From positions 1 through 64,000 of the forward strand of contig NW_022985239.1 of the NCBI RefSeq assembly GCF_010093535.1: 64,000 nt of DNA, read 5' to 3'. Under the pieces are notes generated by a model. The model made no database searches. It was not told where the DNA came from and worked only from the letters and a program-made list of their open reading frames with translations. This document shows positions 1 through 9,552 of this stretch, piece by piece (within the stretch, counting starts at the first letter, position 1; each line of letters opens with the position of its first letter). The translations under genes and the position numbers were made by a program. Origin of the DNA: Lindgomyces ingoldianus (lineage: Eukaryota; Ascomycota; Dothideomycetes; Pleosporales; Lindgomycetaceae).

Positions 1-149
1 TAGACTAACAACGCCTTTGTACAAGGCCTATCTCTTTTGTTTTTTTTTCGTACGCACTCATTTTTCTTATTACAAGATTGGAAGAGAAGGATATGTGAGG
101 AAGACAGTCTATTTGTCTAGTATACAGGAGAAGAAAAAGCCACCACCCC

Positions 150-476
150 TCACGTATGGTGGTCACAATGCAGACCACGGCTCTGCCATACGCACGAGGC
201 GCAGGCATTGGCCTGGAAGTTGGCCAACACACGACACTCAACAAAAGGAGAGGCACCAGTGGTGCCGCCGCAACGACGAGCACACGGAGTCGCTGGGACC
301 TGACCGCGACTCTGGACCAGGACCGCACGGAAGTACCCCTCACGACGCACAACCTTCGCCGCCCACAGCTGCAGATCGGTGCCAGCAGGCAAGACAACGT
401 CGATATCGTGGGACGGCAAAGCCGCCACATGCCGCTCCTCAGCCTGTCCACAATTAGCATTTCGTACGAGGAGGAA
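150..476 (-). CDS. Cys-rich C-terminal domain gene, DUF3716-like (3' part; 5' end unresolved)
   Basis: The minus-strand frame is open from about 476 to a TGA at 150-152. Its last ~45 residues carry a regular Cys pattern: CARRC, then SPFVECRVL, then ACASCVW and a final LHCDHHT. This spacing (C-x3-C, PFxxC, ACxxCxW, C) resembles the small fungal domain catalogued as DUF3716, a family of unknown function often found at the C-terminus of short or transposon-associated proteins. No convincing ATG lies in this frame. It continues upstream past an in-frame TAG (near 483-485) into another open stretch up to 719, so an intron or a disabling stop lies between them. The opposite strand is also open here but shows no recognisable motif. 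The domain is clear by eye; the gene model is not. Confidence 0.45.
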   Translation of the reverse strand, partial: FLLVRNANCGQAEERHVAALPSHDIDVVLPAGTDLQLWAAKVVRREGYFRAVLVQSRGQVPATPCARRCGGTTGASPFVECRVLANFQANACASCVWQSRGLHCDHHT

Positions 477-652
477 GCAGAAGAGCTAAAGGATCTGTAC
501 GTTTATGCTGAGACGCTGAATGAACTGCCGATTAGCGGCAGAACCAGTCGGGAGGGTGACGCGGATGCGCCCCGGGCCGCCAGACTGCACAAGGACGTCG
601 AAGACGCCCGCACTAACGGCGCTGGAGGTAGAGGAGGAAGGCTGGAGAGACA

Positions 653-688
<36 letters not shown>

Positions 689-690
689 TG
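653..690. repeat. Compound (TC)n(TG)n microsatellite
   Basis: A run of nine TC dinucleotides (653-670) is followed directly by ten TG dinucleotides (671-690). It is open in several frames and creates artificial SLSLS/CVCVC peptides that should not be read as protein. Confidence 0.97.
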
Positions 691-1179
691 CAGGCGGGAG
701 TATCTGTCACTGTCAGCACCGTACAAAAAGAGAAAAGAGCCAGGGAATGGTACAGTAGGGCTTAGAGAGTGAAGGATAAAGAAGAGAAGGTAAAGGAGGA
801 GGGGAGACCTTATTATATACACCTCCCTACGCACCTGCCTACGCAAAGATCCCACACCATTCCGGCACAAAACCCCGCACGAAACAGTTTGTACACCGCT
901 AAATCACTCACAAGGCAAGCGCACAAAGGCTAGACAACAATAGCCCAAAACGCTCTACACCATTCATAGAGCTATCCACATGGCGCAACTAGCCTATCTT
1001 AACGTACGGCATCACCGAGGCAAGTCCTAACAAATGGGGTGGAGTAAAGGCAGAACGTAATTAGATAGACCTACACAGACAGAAGGGAGGTAACGCGTAC
1101 GGAAGGCAACTCTTTGGACAAAAAGAAAAGTTGCCAGTGTCCGTACGCAGCAGCAGCGTCGCGGCCTGGATACGAACGA

Positions 1180-1229
1180 TCGCGCACGAGCAGGATCACG
1201 TATCTATGTCACATGATGCTCGTGCGCGA
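1180..1229. repeat. Perfect 13-bp inverted repeat (hairpin) with 24-nt loop
   Basis: The arms are 1180-1192 (TCGCGCACGAGCA) and 1217-1229, its exact reverse complement. The octamer GTGCGCGA of the right arm recurs at about 1236-1243, so the block also holds a short direct repeat. No transposon TIR or coding motif was recognised around it. Confidence 0.8.
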
Positions 1230-1261
1230 ACCTCCGTGCGCGAACATCTAGATATCCCCTT

Positions 1262-1281
1262 TTTCCTCCGTACGGAGGAAA
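1262..1281. repeat. Perfect 20-bp palindrome centred on CGTACG
   Basis: Positions 1262-1281 read the same on both strands, with the core CCTCCGTACGGAGG. It lies about 35 bp downstream of the 1180-1229 hairpin in GC-normal DNA just before the RIP-mutated block. A dimeric regulator site is possible, but nothing downstream is a recognisable gene. Confidence 0.7.
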
Positions 1282-1839
1282 GACAAGAGCAATAGAACCA
1301 GAAACATGTTGCCCTCACCTTACCTACCTCGTACGCTGTGCACACCGTACACCACTCTTACTCTTGCTACTTAAGTGCTCATACCATAAGCAGCTAGCTG
1401 TCAGAGCCCATTTAACAATAAGAGCTATAACTTACTTTATTTTTAGTAATACTATAAAAATAATAAAATTATTACTATTTATATACTTTTTTACTTATTA
1501 CACCTTTTATAGCTACTTAATGTAGGTTATTTTACTTCTTTAAAAAAAGTGTAAAGGCGCTAAGCTAAAAACTTTATATATAACTAAATTACTTATATTA
1601 TAAAAATAAAGTTTTTACTATGCTTTAAAGTAGCTTATAATGCTATAATTACTTTTAGTAATATTTAAAAAAAGTTTTAAAGTGCTAGATTAGTTCCTTT
1701 TAACCTATAATAAGTTATAATAGGCTTTAATATAAAGTTGCGCACTCTATTACTACTACTACCTATATATAATAAGCTCTAGTAGTTGTAAACCCTAAGT
1801 AATACTTTAGAACTTAAGTTATAATTAATGCTTATAAAA

Positions 1840-2222
1840 ATAAAAATTTAGAAGCATATAAATAGTTTACTAACTTCTATAGTTAAGGCATTTAAAAAAG
1901 TTTTAAAAAGAGTAGTAATAATTATATATAAGCTAGTGTTAGCATAATAGAAAATTACTAAGCTTTAAGCAGCTAATAAAGCTACTATATAACATAAATT
2001 ATATAAAAGAAAGCAGATTAAAGCAAAAAAAACTTTAATAATTTAGAAAAGCCTATACTTAATAGCTTTAAAGAAGTTTAGGGCGCGTAGTAATAAAAAG
2101 AAGGTAAAGAAGCAGGTGTAGGCTAAAGTAGGTAAGCTATTCTAAAGGCGCTACAAACAGTGTAATTAGACTAGGCATAACGCGCAAATGTGTAAGCAAG
2201 AAGCAGAAGTAGTATCTAAATA
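1840..2222 (+). pseudogene. pogo/Fot1-type DDE transposase, C-terminal remnant
   Basis: Reading through several RIP stops gives the C-terminal tail typical of fungal pogo/Fot1 transposases. It has a Lys/Arg-rich stretch, then FRARSNKKKVKKQV, then a degenerate zinc-knuckle-like end RRYKQCN*TRHNAQMCKQEAE (consensus CxxCGxTGHNARTC). The knuckle lies at about 2150-2200. The family moves DNA by cut-and-paste, and this segment follows the catalytic core. Most of the upstream DDE region is too eroded to align by eye. The copy cannot be active. A second piece of the same superfamily, the DDE core, lies at 17580-17927. Confidence 0.7.
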
Positions 2223-2298
2223 ATATTCTAGGCTGTACTGTACTATATAGTGCTAGAGCAGGTTGTTATAGGCTATAATAGAGTTTGTTAGGGTGGGG

Positions 2299-2513
2299 TC
2301 TTAGCAAAAGTAAGCAACTCAGGTGTGTGAGCAACTCGCCTATAAAGTACGTTATATCTTATTTAAAAGCTTAAAGTGTAAACTATATCTAATGTTTCTT
2401 TAACACATCTAAGTAGTGTTATTAGAAATGCATTAGTGTAAAAAAAGTAGTGTAGTGTAGTCTTAGCAAAAGTAAGCAACTTAGGTGTGTAAGCAACTTG
2501 CTTGTAATGTACG
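2299..2513 (+). repeat. pogo/Fot1 3' terminal region with duplicated terminal motif
   Basis: The motif GTCTTAGCAAAAGTAAGCAA starts at 2299 and again at 2460. Each is followed by a second GCAAC-type box and a CGTAC/GTACG end (2460-2513 ends in AATGTACG). The reverse complement of about 2340-2513 matches 16870-17060. The position just downstream of the transposase tail fits the 3' end of that element. Confidence 0.65.
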
Positions 2514-3573
2514 CTAATAACATATAGACTATAGTTGTTAGATGTATTTAGTAACTTTTTTATAAAAGTAAGTTACAACATTTTAAAAAGTAAATAAAGT
2601 TACATTATACTATAAAGTATAAAAGAAACTATTACTAAGCTAAATAAATTACTAAGCGAGATAAATTCTTTTAGCGTAATAAATAATATAAACAAAAACC
2701 TAATTTTATTTACAACTAACTAAAAAACCTATATACAATATAATTAGATTTAATTGTAATATCTTTTTTTATTTATTTTACATAGATAAGTGTTCTACTT
2801 AGTTTTTCTATAGTTTTAATAGCGCTGTTACCTTAGTAGAGCTAATTTAGTATAATTACTACTATAAGCCTTTTTAGATAATTAAAATACTCTTTTTACT
2901 TTACTAGTTTTAAATAATGCTTTTAAACTATGTTTTATTCTTCTACATTACTAAATTTACTTATTTAATACTTTTTATAAATAGCCTTACTACTTGCTTT
3001 TTAAGCCTTTTAAGTTTACTTTTTATACGTATAATTTTTATAGCATTAGCTTAGCTTTTTTTTAATAAGGTATAAAAAGCGTTTCTTAGCTAGAGTTAGT
3101 AATAATATAAAAAGAATTATTTTATAAGCGTTAGCAAGTAAAATCTATAATTAATTCTCTATACTAGCCTCTCTATTGTTCTTCTAGGAAAGGAAATGTA
3201 AAGATGGGATAGGAGATAGCACGGATAGCACTAAGAGCAAGGTTTTAGAGAAAGATAAGAGTGTATTGTAAGAGAGACGAATCGCTGCCAAGCCTCGCTT
3301 GTTATAATTCATGCTTATATACAAAGCACAGGTCGTGTGATCTCTAAACAGGTTAGGTGAGGCTATACTAGCCTGTTATAAAACATCTAGCCTTATAAGA
3401 AATCTCTTAGCTTAAAAAAATTACTGTATTTAAACATTACCTAACTTTAAAATTTGTATAAACTTTAGTATAAGATAGCGCTTAACTAAACTAGGAAGGC
3501 GCTAAGCTAAAATAGAGGAAATCTAAGCCTAATAGAGTCTCTGCTAACTAATATGCTTGTAAGAACCTGTTCT

Positions 3574-3835
3574 TACTAGCTTGCAGCAACATTTTACTAC
3601 CACGCTACATTATTTTAACCTGCTGCTGCTTGATAATTCCTTAGAATAGTATACAATACTATATAGTTTGGTGCAGCCTTAGAGTAACATCAAGGTGTGG
3701 AGCTACAGGTGTTGCAGAGGGTGCTACAAGAGATTGCAGAGACTGCGCAGACTCGACTGCTAGTCACACAACTGCGCTTGTTGCTGCTATTAGCTTGCAT
3801 CAACATTTTACTCCTAAGCTATATTATTTTAGCCT
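3574..3835 (+). repeat. Pair of ~47-bp imperfect direct repeats
   Basis: The stretch 3574-3621 (starts ACTAGCTTGCAGCAACATTT) recurs at 3789-3835 with differences that are mostly C/T or G/A. This suggests two RIP-mutated copies of a transposon end. The element is unknown. Confidence 0.6.
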
Positions 3836-4284
3836 ATATTACTAGTATATATATAAATCTACTATAGGATCTTTAGCTAATTCTATATAGTAGTTTTAAA
3901 GATAGAGGTGCTTACCAAGCTTAATGTTATGTAGGTTTAAAGTAACTAATTTGCTTGTGTAGCTAACTATTTTATAAAATACGTTAGTATTTATAAATTA
4001 AATATTATATATTAGATTTTATTATTATTATTTAATTAATTAATATAAGTGTGTAAGAAAAGAGCTTTATACCATTGCGCTAATTCAACTAGAAGGTGCG
4101 AATAATCAACTAAGAGTTGATTTGCTACAGAATAGTATATATACCTATCGCGCGTAAGGACTGTTGTACAAACTGTTTCTATCCTTACAGTGCATTATCC
4201 TTTGTAAGGACTAGCAGCCTAACAAGGTGTTGTAAAGTAAATTATAATTAAAGTATAACATTTTATAGAGGATAAAATAGCCTG

Positions 4285-4440
4285 GCAGTAGCTGTTCAGA
4301 AGATCGGATGAAGTGACTCTGCTATCTAGGAGAGTTGAAGGCTCTCCTTATATACACCGAGCTTCGGAACATACTCTCTCCAGATCCCGAGCCGCGTCCC
4401 AGGCTCTGAGCCCCAGTCCCAGGCTCTCAGTATACTCGAC
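4285..4440. other. GC-normal patch inside RIP block
   Basis: This ~155-bp stretch keeps many CpG sites (GATCGGATGAAG, ACCGAGCTTCGG, CCGAGCCGCGTCCC) and a doubled CCCAGGCTCT box, while DNA on both sides is RIP-mutated. By analogy with the spared LTR ends seen elsewhere in this window it is probably the outer end of an LTR or another unduplicated sequence. No partner copy was found in the window. Confidence 0.5.
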
Positions 4441-4990
4441 ACATTTTTATTAGAATAGACTGTTTCCTTGTGTAGACTACTTGCTTGTAAAATAAATATA
4501 TTATAAAGTTAAAGTAGCTAGAGCTAATACTAGCGCTAACTAAAACTTAATACTAAAAACCTATTATAAAATTATTACTTTTATAAGCTAAATAACTTTA
4601 GTAAAATAAATTAAGTTTTTATTTACGTTATGTAAAAATTTACTTTACGTTTAATTTAATTAGCTTTTTACTATAGTATAACTTTCTCTAATTAATTTAG
4701 TTTTAGCATGTAGAGAGAAAATTTAAATTACACGTTACTTGATTGTTGCTAACTCTTCTCTCTTTTGTTTGAATAAGGCGTGTTTCTCTACTTTTTCAGA
4801 TAGTGGTTGTTGAAACCAGGAGACGAGTGCTACATAATACTTCTAGGGGTATAGTTTAGGACTAGGAGTTGGTGTGAAGAGAGGCAATTCGAGAGTGGCA
4901 AATTAAGTCGTCAAGTTCTTTAGTTGGTGGGAATGCAAATTTGGGTGTTAACATGATAGCTATGCCTTCTATTGTCCACATCATTTTTAT

Positions 4991-6230
4991 AGTTGTTTTG
5001 TGATCTAGGTATTTATTAGAGAATTAACCCGGGCACTGTTCCTTTCTGAAAGACTAGCATGTCACTCTATCTTTGATTCCCAGGAAGCCTCCACCGGCCA
5101 CTGACCTCATGTGGAAAAAAAACAATATTAAACTCTATATGGATATCTACGGCCTAGTCTCTAGGGCTGCCACCCAGCCATGAGGTACGGTTGCACGGGC
5201 AGCTGCAGAACTCTCTAATTTCTCCGCTTCCATGGAGGAACTCAACATGGCGGTGTAGGCTTAGTGGTTAGATAATCTGATTTCAGAGCCTGGGAAATGG
5301 GGACTAGCACATTCTCCCATCCGAGTATTGTAACCGATGCACGGGAGGTCGATGTTGAAGTCCTCCCACTCTCACTAACAAGCCCCAGTCTTGGAAGCTG
5401 CTAAGCGAAAGGTTTAGGATTTGTTATTCTCAGCCTATCAAGCTAATCCAAGAATTCGCCCACTAAAATTACTCAGCCTAACTTGCCAACACACTTCAGC
5501 CCTCGTGTTCCGGTTGTTGCTGATTGGATGGCGCGAAAACGTGGACCGAAATCCCCTCATTGAACCCCTCCATCTGGTCCTACTTCGACTGAAAATCCAA
5601 ATGGGTCTTAACAATGACCTGTGATAGTGACAGGATTTCTTGACTTGGGGGATGGGCAGCGTTTGTTTATGGCACCTGCTCCATCGAGGATATCTGGCTG
5701 GATTATGCGTTGATGGCGGCGCTGCGCCCATGTGTGAATCTGTCGAATGTTTGCATCTGTCACCGACAGACGTCATGTTTTCGGTCCACAGCCATCATGC
5801 TACAGGTGGGCAGATTGAAAACTCCTGTTGCTTGGACATCTTGGACAGTTCGCACACCATTCTCGCTAGCACTCACCATATCCGTCAATCAGTTTCCCTC
5901 AGTCAAATATCGATTCTTTTCAGCTCTCTCGGCCCGAAACATGCCTCATTAGCTGAATCACCGCGGCTCCAGCCTTGAACCCCAAAAAGAGAAGAGTTGC
6001 CCAGGACCCTACCTCCGCCACACAAAATCAGTGATCACCCCACCAACAAGAGAGTGACGTTCACGCCATTGACTGACTACTTTGTTCTAAACACATGAAA
6101 TACTCGGCAAATATAGCATGCAACAACCACGCTAGAAGGCAGCCGTGAAAAGGCGCCAACGCACCTATCGTGGGCTTTCAAGATCATCAAACAGAGTAGG
6201 CACGCTGCGCGCACGCGGCTCTTCAGCCTG
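4991..6230. other. GC-normal intergenic DNA, no gene recognised
   Basis: Base composition returns to normal. Short open frames exist on both strands (up to ~110 codons at 5640-5978) but overlap one another and show no domain, signal peptide or codon pattern that favours one. The 3' part is upstream sequence of the gene starting at 6330. Confidence 0.6.
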
Positions 6231-6234
6231 GCTA

Positions 6235-6329
6235 TGTATAAAAGAATGGTTCATACCCTCCTCCGCTCTTCATACCCGTAACTTCCTTTCGTTAAGTACA
6301 GCACCTCAATCCAGGCAAAGATTTGAAAC
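6235..6329 (+). promoter_or_regulatory. Core promoter of the 6330 gene
   Basis: A TATA box (TGTATAAAAG, 6235-6244) is followed by a pyrimidine-rich tract (about 6256-6275, CCCTCCTCCGCTCTTC) and then the ATG at 6330, 86 bp from the TATA box, in the context GAAACATG with A at -3. This order is typical of well-expressed filamentous fungal genes and supports the start chosen. Confidence 0.7.
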
Positions 6330-8488
6330 ATGTCTGGAACCACACTGAAGGGAACTTTCACGGATTGCGGTCCTGGGAATCTGCCACAGTTAGATTTTGG
6401 CTGCGCCGGGCCTAGCTGTGGTGTGTTAGATCAGTTCCCAGGCGGTGCGAGTGTTGACAATGGGAATGGGTTGGACTACAAGAGTAACGCACGTTGCGAT
6501 TCCAAAGGCTCGAACTATATCAGTCAATACGTATTTTCTCAACCTGGAAATCAAGTGGATCATCCCGTTGCCCAAGAGCAGAATATCACTCTACCGGACT
6601 GCAAGGGATTGCACGTTCAGAGCGATGGGACCGGCGCGGGCACAAAAGTGGACGCCGTGACAAGAACCACTGGCGCTGATTGTGAGCCCCCACCACCACG
6701 CGGTTCTACTATAATCGTCATTCCTCTGCCACAATCATCCCAGGCTGGGATTGGGGCCTCTTCCGTCATCATTGGACCTCCATCCCAATCCTCCGGGGCT
6801 GGGGGCGTTCTAGCATCGGTAGCGTCTCCTCAGGCTTCTTCATCGTCTATTGATGTTGGTGGAATTATCATCAGCGGAATAGGAGGTGGAGCTACTTCTA
6901 CAAGAGGAGGTGGAGTAACTTCAACAGGAGGAGGTGGAGCTACTTCAACAGGAGAAGGCTCAGTGCCGACAAAGTCCCCAAATCCTATACAGTCCCAGCC
7001 CGCTCAGTTCACGGGCCGCGCAACCTGTCACCAGCATCCGAAAATTGGAGTCTTGGTAGTCTTCCTTTTTGCCCTCGGATTCCTTATCCAAGGAAGCTCA
7101 GCTTACCAATTAAAGCCAGAAATGGGGCCAGATACGGAAAGAAGAACGGTGTATAAACTAAAGCTCAGGGCTCTGTCAGACAATACACATTTGTTCGCCA
7201 AACAACTGGGGGGATACGTTGCATCAAAGGCGAACAACCAAGGGTTCGCAGATCAGCTCATCTCAGACACAATTTCAGCGATCTGCACGACCTCCTTCAC
7301 TGGCGGCTCAACTGGGTCCTTCTCCCCGGCGGTCGTCGACGGTTGCGTCACCTCAGTCTATGACGACAGTTCATCAAAGAAGGCTGATGTTGAATTCCTT
7401 TCCGTGTTTGGGGCATCTATGTTCTGCAACTATATCACTAGCCAGGCCTATCCTATCGCGAGCCAGTTCTCCAGCGAAGCATGCAAGGGCCTTGAGGATC
7501 TTGTAGTAGGGTCTTCATCATCAACCGTTCCTCCAGTTCTTCCGCCTACGACTCCAATTGCTACCCCTCCCAGGAGTACGCCTGCTATCTCTCCTCCAAG
7601 CCCTCCTGTTTCTCGCCCATCAAACCCTCCTGTATCTTCTCCGCCAAGCCCTTCCGTTTCTCGCCCATCAAACCCTCCTGTATCTTCTCCGCCAAGTCCT
7701 TCCGTTTCTCGCTCATCAAACCCTCCTGTATCTTCTCCGTCAAGTCCTCCCCTCCCACCTCCCTCAAGTCCCACACCCTCGACTCCCACTCGCCCGTCCT
7801 CTACTCCAATCCCCACGCTATCCAGTCCTCCTTCCTCGACTCGAGTGCCTCCTTCCTCTACTCCAATTCCTCCACCTTCCAGTCCACCATCGACCCCCGT
7901 TCCCCCACCTACAACACCGCCTGTATCATCGAGCAGGATACCTACTGTACCGCCATTTGGGAACTCTTCGATCCCATCGCCAACTTCAAAGGTACCCCCA
8001 GCATGCACTACGACCACCCAAGCTCTTTGCAATGGAGCATGCGTAAATCTTTTATCCGACCCTGCCAACTGTGGGGCCTGCGGCACAAAGGTAGGTTTGA
8101 CAAGCTCAGCCCCAGATCCGAAATCAGCTAAATCTGCCCACAGTGTCCATCGGGTACCTGCGCCAACGGCGTCTGTTCTACAAACTCATGCACAGGTCGA
8201 ACTTGTAATACTTTTGCGTCCTGTGGCTCGGGTAGTGGTTGCGTCTGCTACTCTACTTCGGACGGCACGGGCTTCTGTGCGGGCAATGCCTTGTGCGCTG
8301 GGCTCGCAGACTGTACTGCTAGTAGCGACTGTCCGGTTGGCTCTGTATGTGTGGTGAACAGTTGCTGTACAAGGAATGTGTGCATTCCGGCCAGTGCATG
8401 TGGGCCTACAACGCCTGCGGCATTGTTAATCCGGGGCTGGGATGATGGAAATGTGACAAGTGGGTATGCGGCTGGCTGGAGATTCTGA
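6330..8488 (+). CDS. Pro/Ser-rich, Cys-rich secreted or membrane-anchored protein (two exons)
   Basis: Exon 1 is 6330-8090 and exon 2 is 8144-8488. The 53-bp intron 8091-8143 starts GTAGGT, has a branch-like GCTAAAT and ends CACAG. Splicing gives 701 residues and joins two Cys-rich halves in frame. Residues 1-120 are Cys-containing with no signal peptide at the start, and 186-208 hold GGGATST-type repeats. Residues 239-257 are a strong hydrophobic segment (IGVLVVFLFALGFLIQG). A Cys-containing globular stretch runs to ~390. Residues 400-555 are Pro/Ser-rich with an 18-residue repeat (SNPPVSSPPSPSVSRP). From 559 on there are ~20 Cys with the motif LCNGACVNLLSDPANCGACG, a pattern seen in many fungal extracellular Cys-rich proteins. 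The Pro/Ser tract suggests a cell-wall or extracellular stalk. The mid-chain hydrophobic segment could be a signal anchor or an old signal peptide after a fusion. Exact function is not recognised. Confidence 0.75.
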
Positions 8489-9136
8489 AGTGGTTGCGTT
8501 TGATGACCGAAGAAGGCGACGGTCTTGCTTTTGAACTTATTATCGGTAAGGGTGGGTTTTTTTTTATGATCTGGTTAATGAATTAATGGTATTGTATGAT
8601 GGAATGTCCGCACGGTTTGGTATCCACCCCTTGAAAGAAACACTATGCGAGAAGCATTGGACAGCTGTGCGAACACCCTCTATAAACAGGACGGGTCACC
8701 CCCTTGGATGCTGTATGTAGTACTTGATGATAACACCTGTAGTTTGCTTTTATGTCCTCTGCTGCCTAGTATTTGGTTTCCTCGAGTATTTGAGTTTGGA
8801 TAACTGTAAGGCCCCTCTGAGTTAAGCTACAGTGTTTTATCGAGTAATGCACGGCCTGCGTAATGCATGCTTTTTTAAAGAGCTTTCCTTCTACCTTCAC
8901 AGCTATAATAGCTAAGTTATGGCTTTAAAATTTAACTTTAAGATACCTAGAGTAGTTATATATATATATTAGTTATATGAAATTCTTTTAAAAATCTCTT
9001 GAGCACTTAGTTAATTTTATATATAACTACGAATCTTAGTATTATGTTTGATTTTACTTATACTAAAGTAAATCAAAAGTAATTTCTTTGAATATATATG
9101 TAATAGTTCGGCGCGCTAGCTGGGGATTTTAACAAA
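8489..9136. other. 3' flank and AT-rich decay patch
   Basis: Downstream of the 6330 gene lies ~330 bp of ordinary sequence. After that, about 8820-9110 is TA-rich and stop-dense like the RIP blocks. No gene or named element could be read. It ends at a transposon TIR remnant at 9137. Confidence 0.6.
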
Positions 9137-9174
9137 GCTAAGACATTTCACTGCACTGATTACCTGCCCCGACT
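9137..9174 (-). repeat. Solitary remnant of the DDE_3 element inverted repeat
   Basis: The sequence CTAAGACATTTCA, a short insertion, then GATTACCTGCCCCGAC matches the right end of the transposon at 57240-60887 (CCAAGACATTTCATCGATTA then CCTGCCCCGACAG). It marks an eroded end of a further copy of that family in the gene island. Confidence 0.6.
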
Positions 9175-9552
9175 GAGCCACGCTAATTCGACTGCCAGGC
9201 TACCGTTAAAGCCTTTCAACCCCAAGTGCACACCCAAAGCAATACAGTAGAGCTGTTTTGTCAATCGGCCCTGAATAATGTCCCAATCTAGGCATTGTCT
9301 CAGCTATTAGCTTTCATTCAAGCAGGCGACCCCTACGAGAGATGTGGACTTGAATCCTGTGATGCGCCTGGCATAGGTTTGTCGTTCTCTTCGAATCAGG
9401 GAGGCTCAAAATAAGGAGGGGAAAGAAGAACCTTCTAGAATCGAAGAAAGGAGACGGGAATAAGATGGCGAATCCTAATGGAAGCGGAAAGTTTCAATCT
9501 GCTAGGCACTGCACTCTGTACATACTAATCTCAGACGACGATAGTATCTGAA

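Larger units (their letters stand above)
1430..4990. other. AT-rich, RIP-eroded transposon block
   Basis: GC-normal sequence ends near 1420 and resumes near 4990. The block between is dominated by TA dinucleotides (CTA/TAG/TAA/TTA) with stops in every frame, the footprint of C-to-T change at CpA on both strands. Recognisable pieces are a pogo/Fot1 transposase tail (1840-2222) with its 3' terminal region (2299-2513) and a short direct repeat (3574-3621 and 3789-3835). The remainder (about 2520-3570 and 3840-4990) I could not assign, apart from an unmutated patch at 4285-4440. Confidence 0.8.

Noticed and set aside
156..758. 200-codon plus-strand frame at the left edge
   Set aside because: Ends in the microsatellite and is antisense to the Cys-patterned frame, which has the more protein-like signal.
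5227..5345. Possible tRNA (GGTTAGATAATCTGATTTCAG, resembling an A box)
   Set aside because: No matching B box (GGTTCRANTCC) at the right distance and no cloverleaf stems could be drawn.
7448..8086. 212-codon antisense frame, Gly/Glu-rich
   Set aside because: Mirror of the Pro/Ser-rich stalk of the plus-strand gene; low complexity only.
9318..9375. tRNA-like end (GGACTTGAATCC with CAGGCG/CGCCTG pairing)
   Set aside because: The paired arms are only ~53 nt apart and the T-stem does not close; too short for a tRNA.
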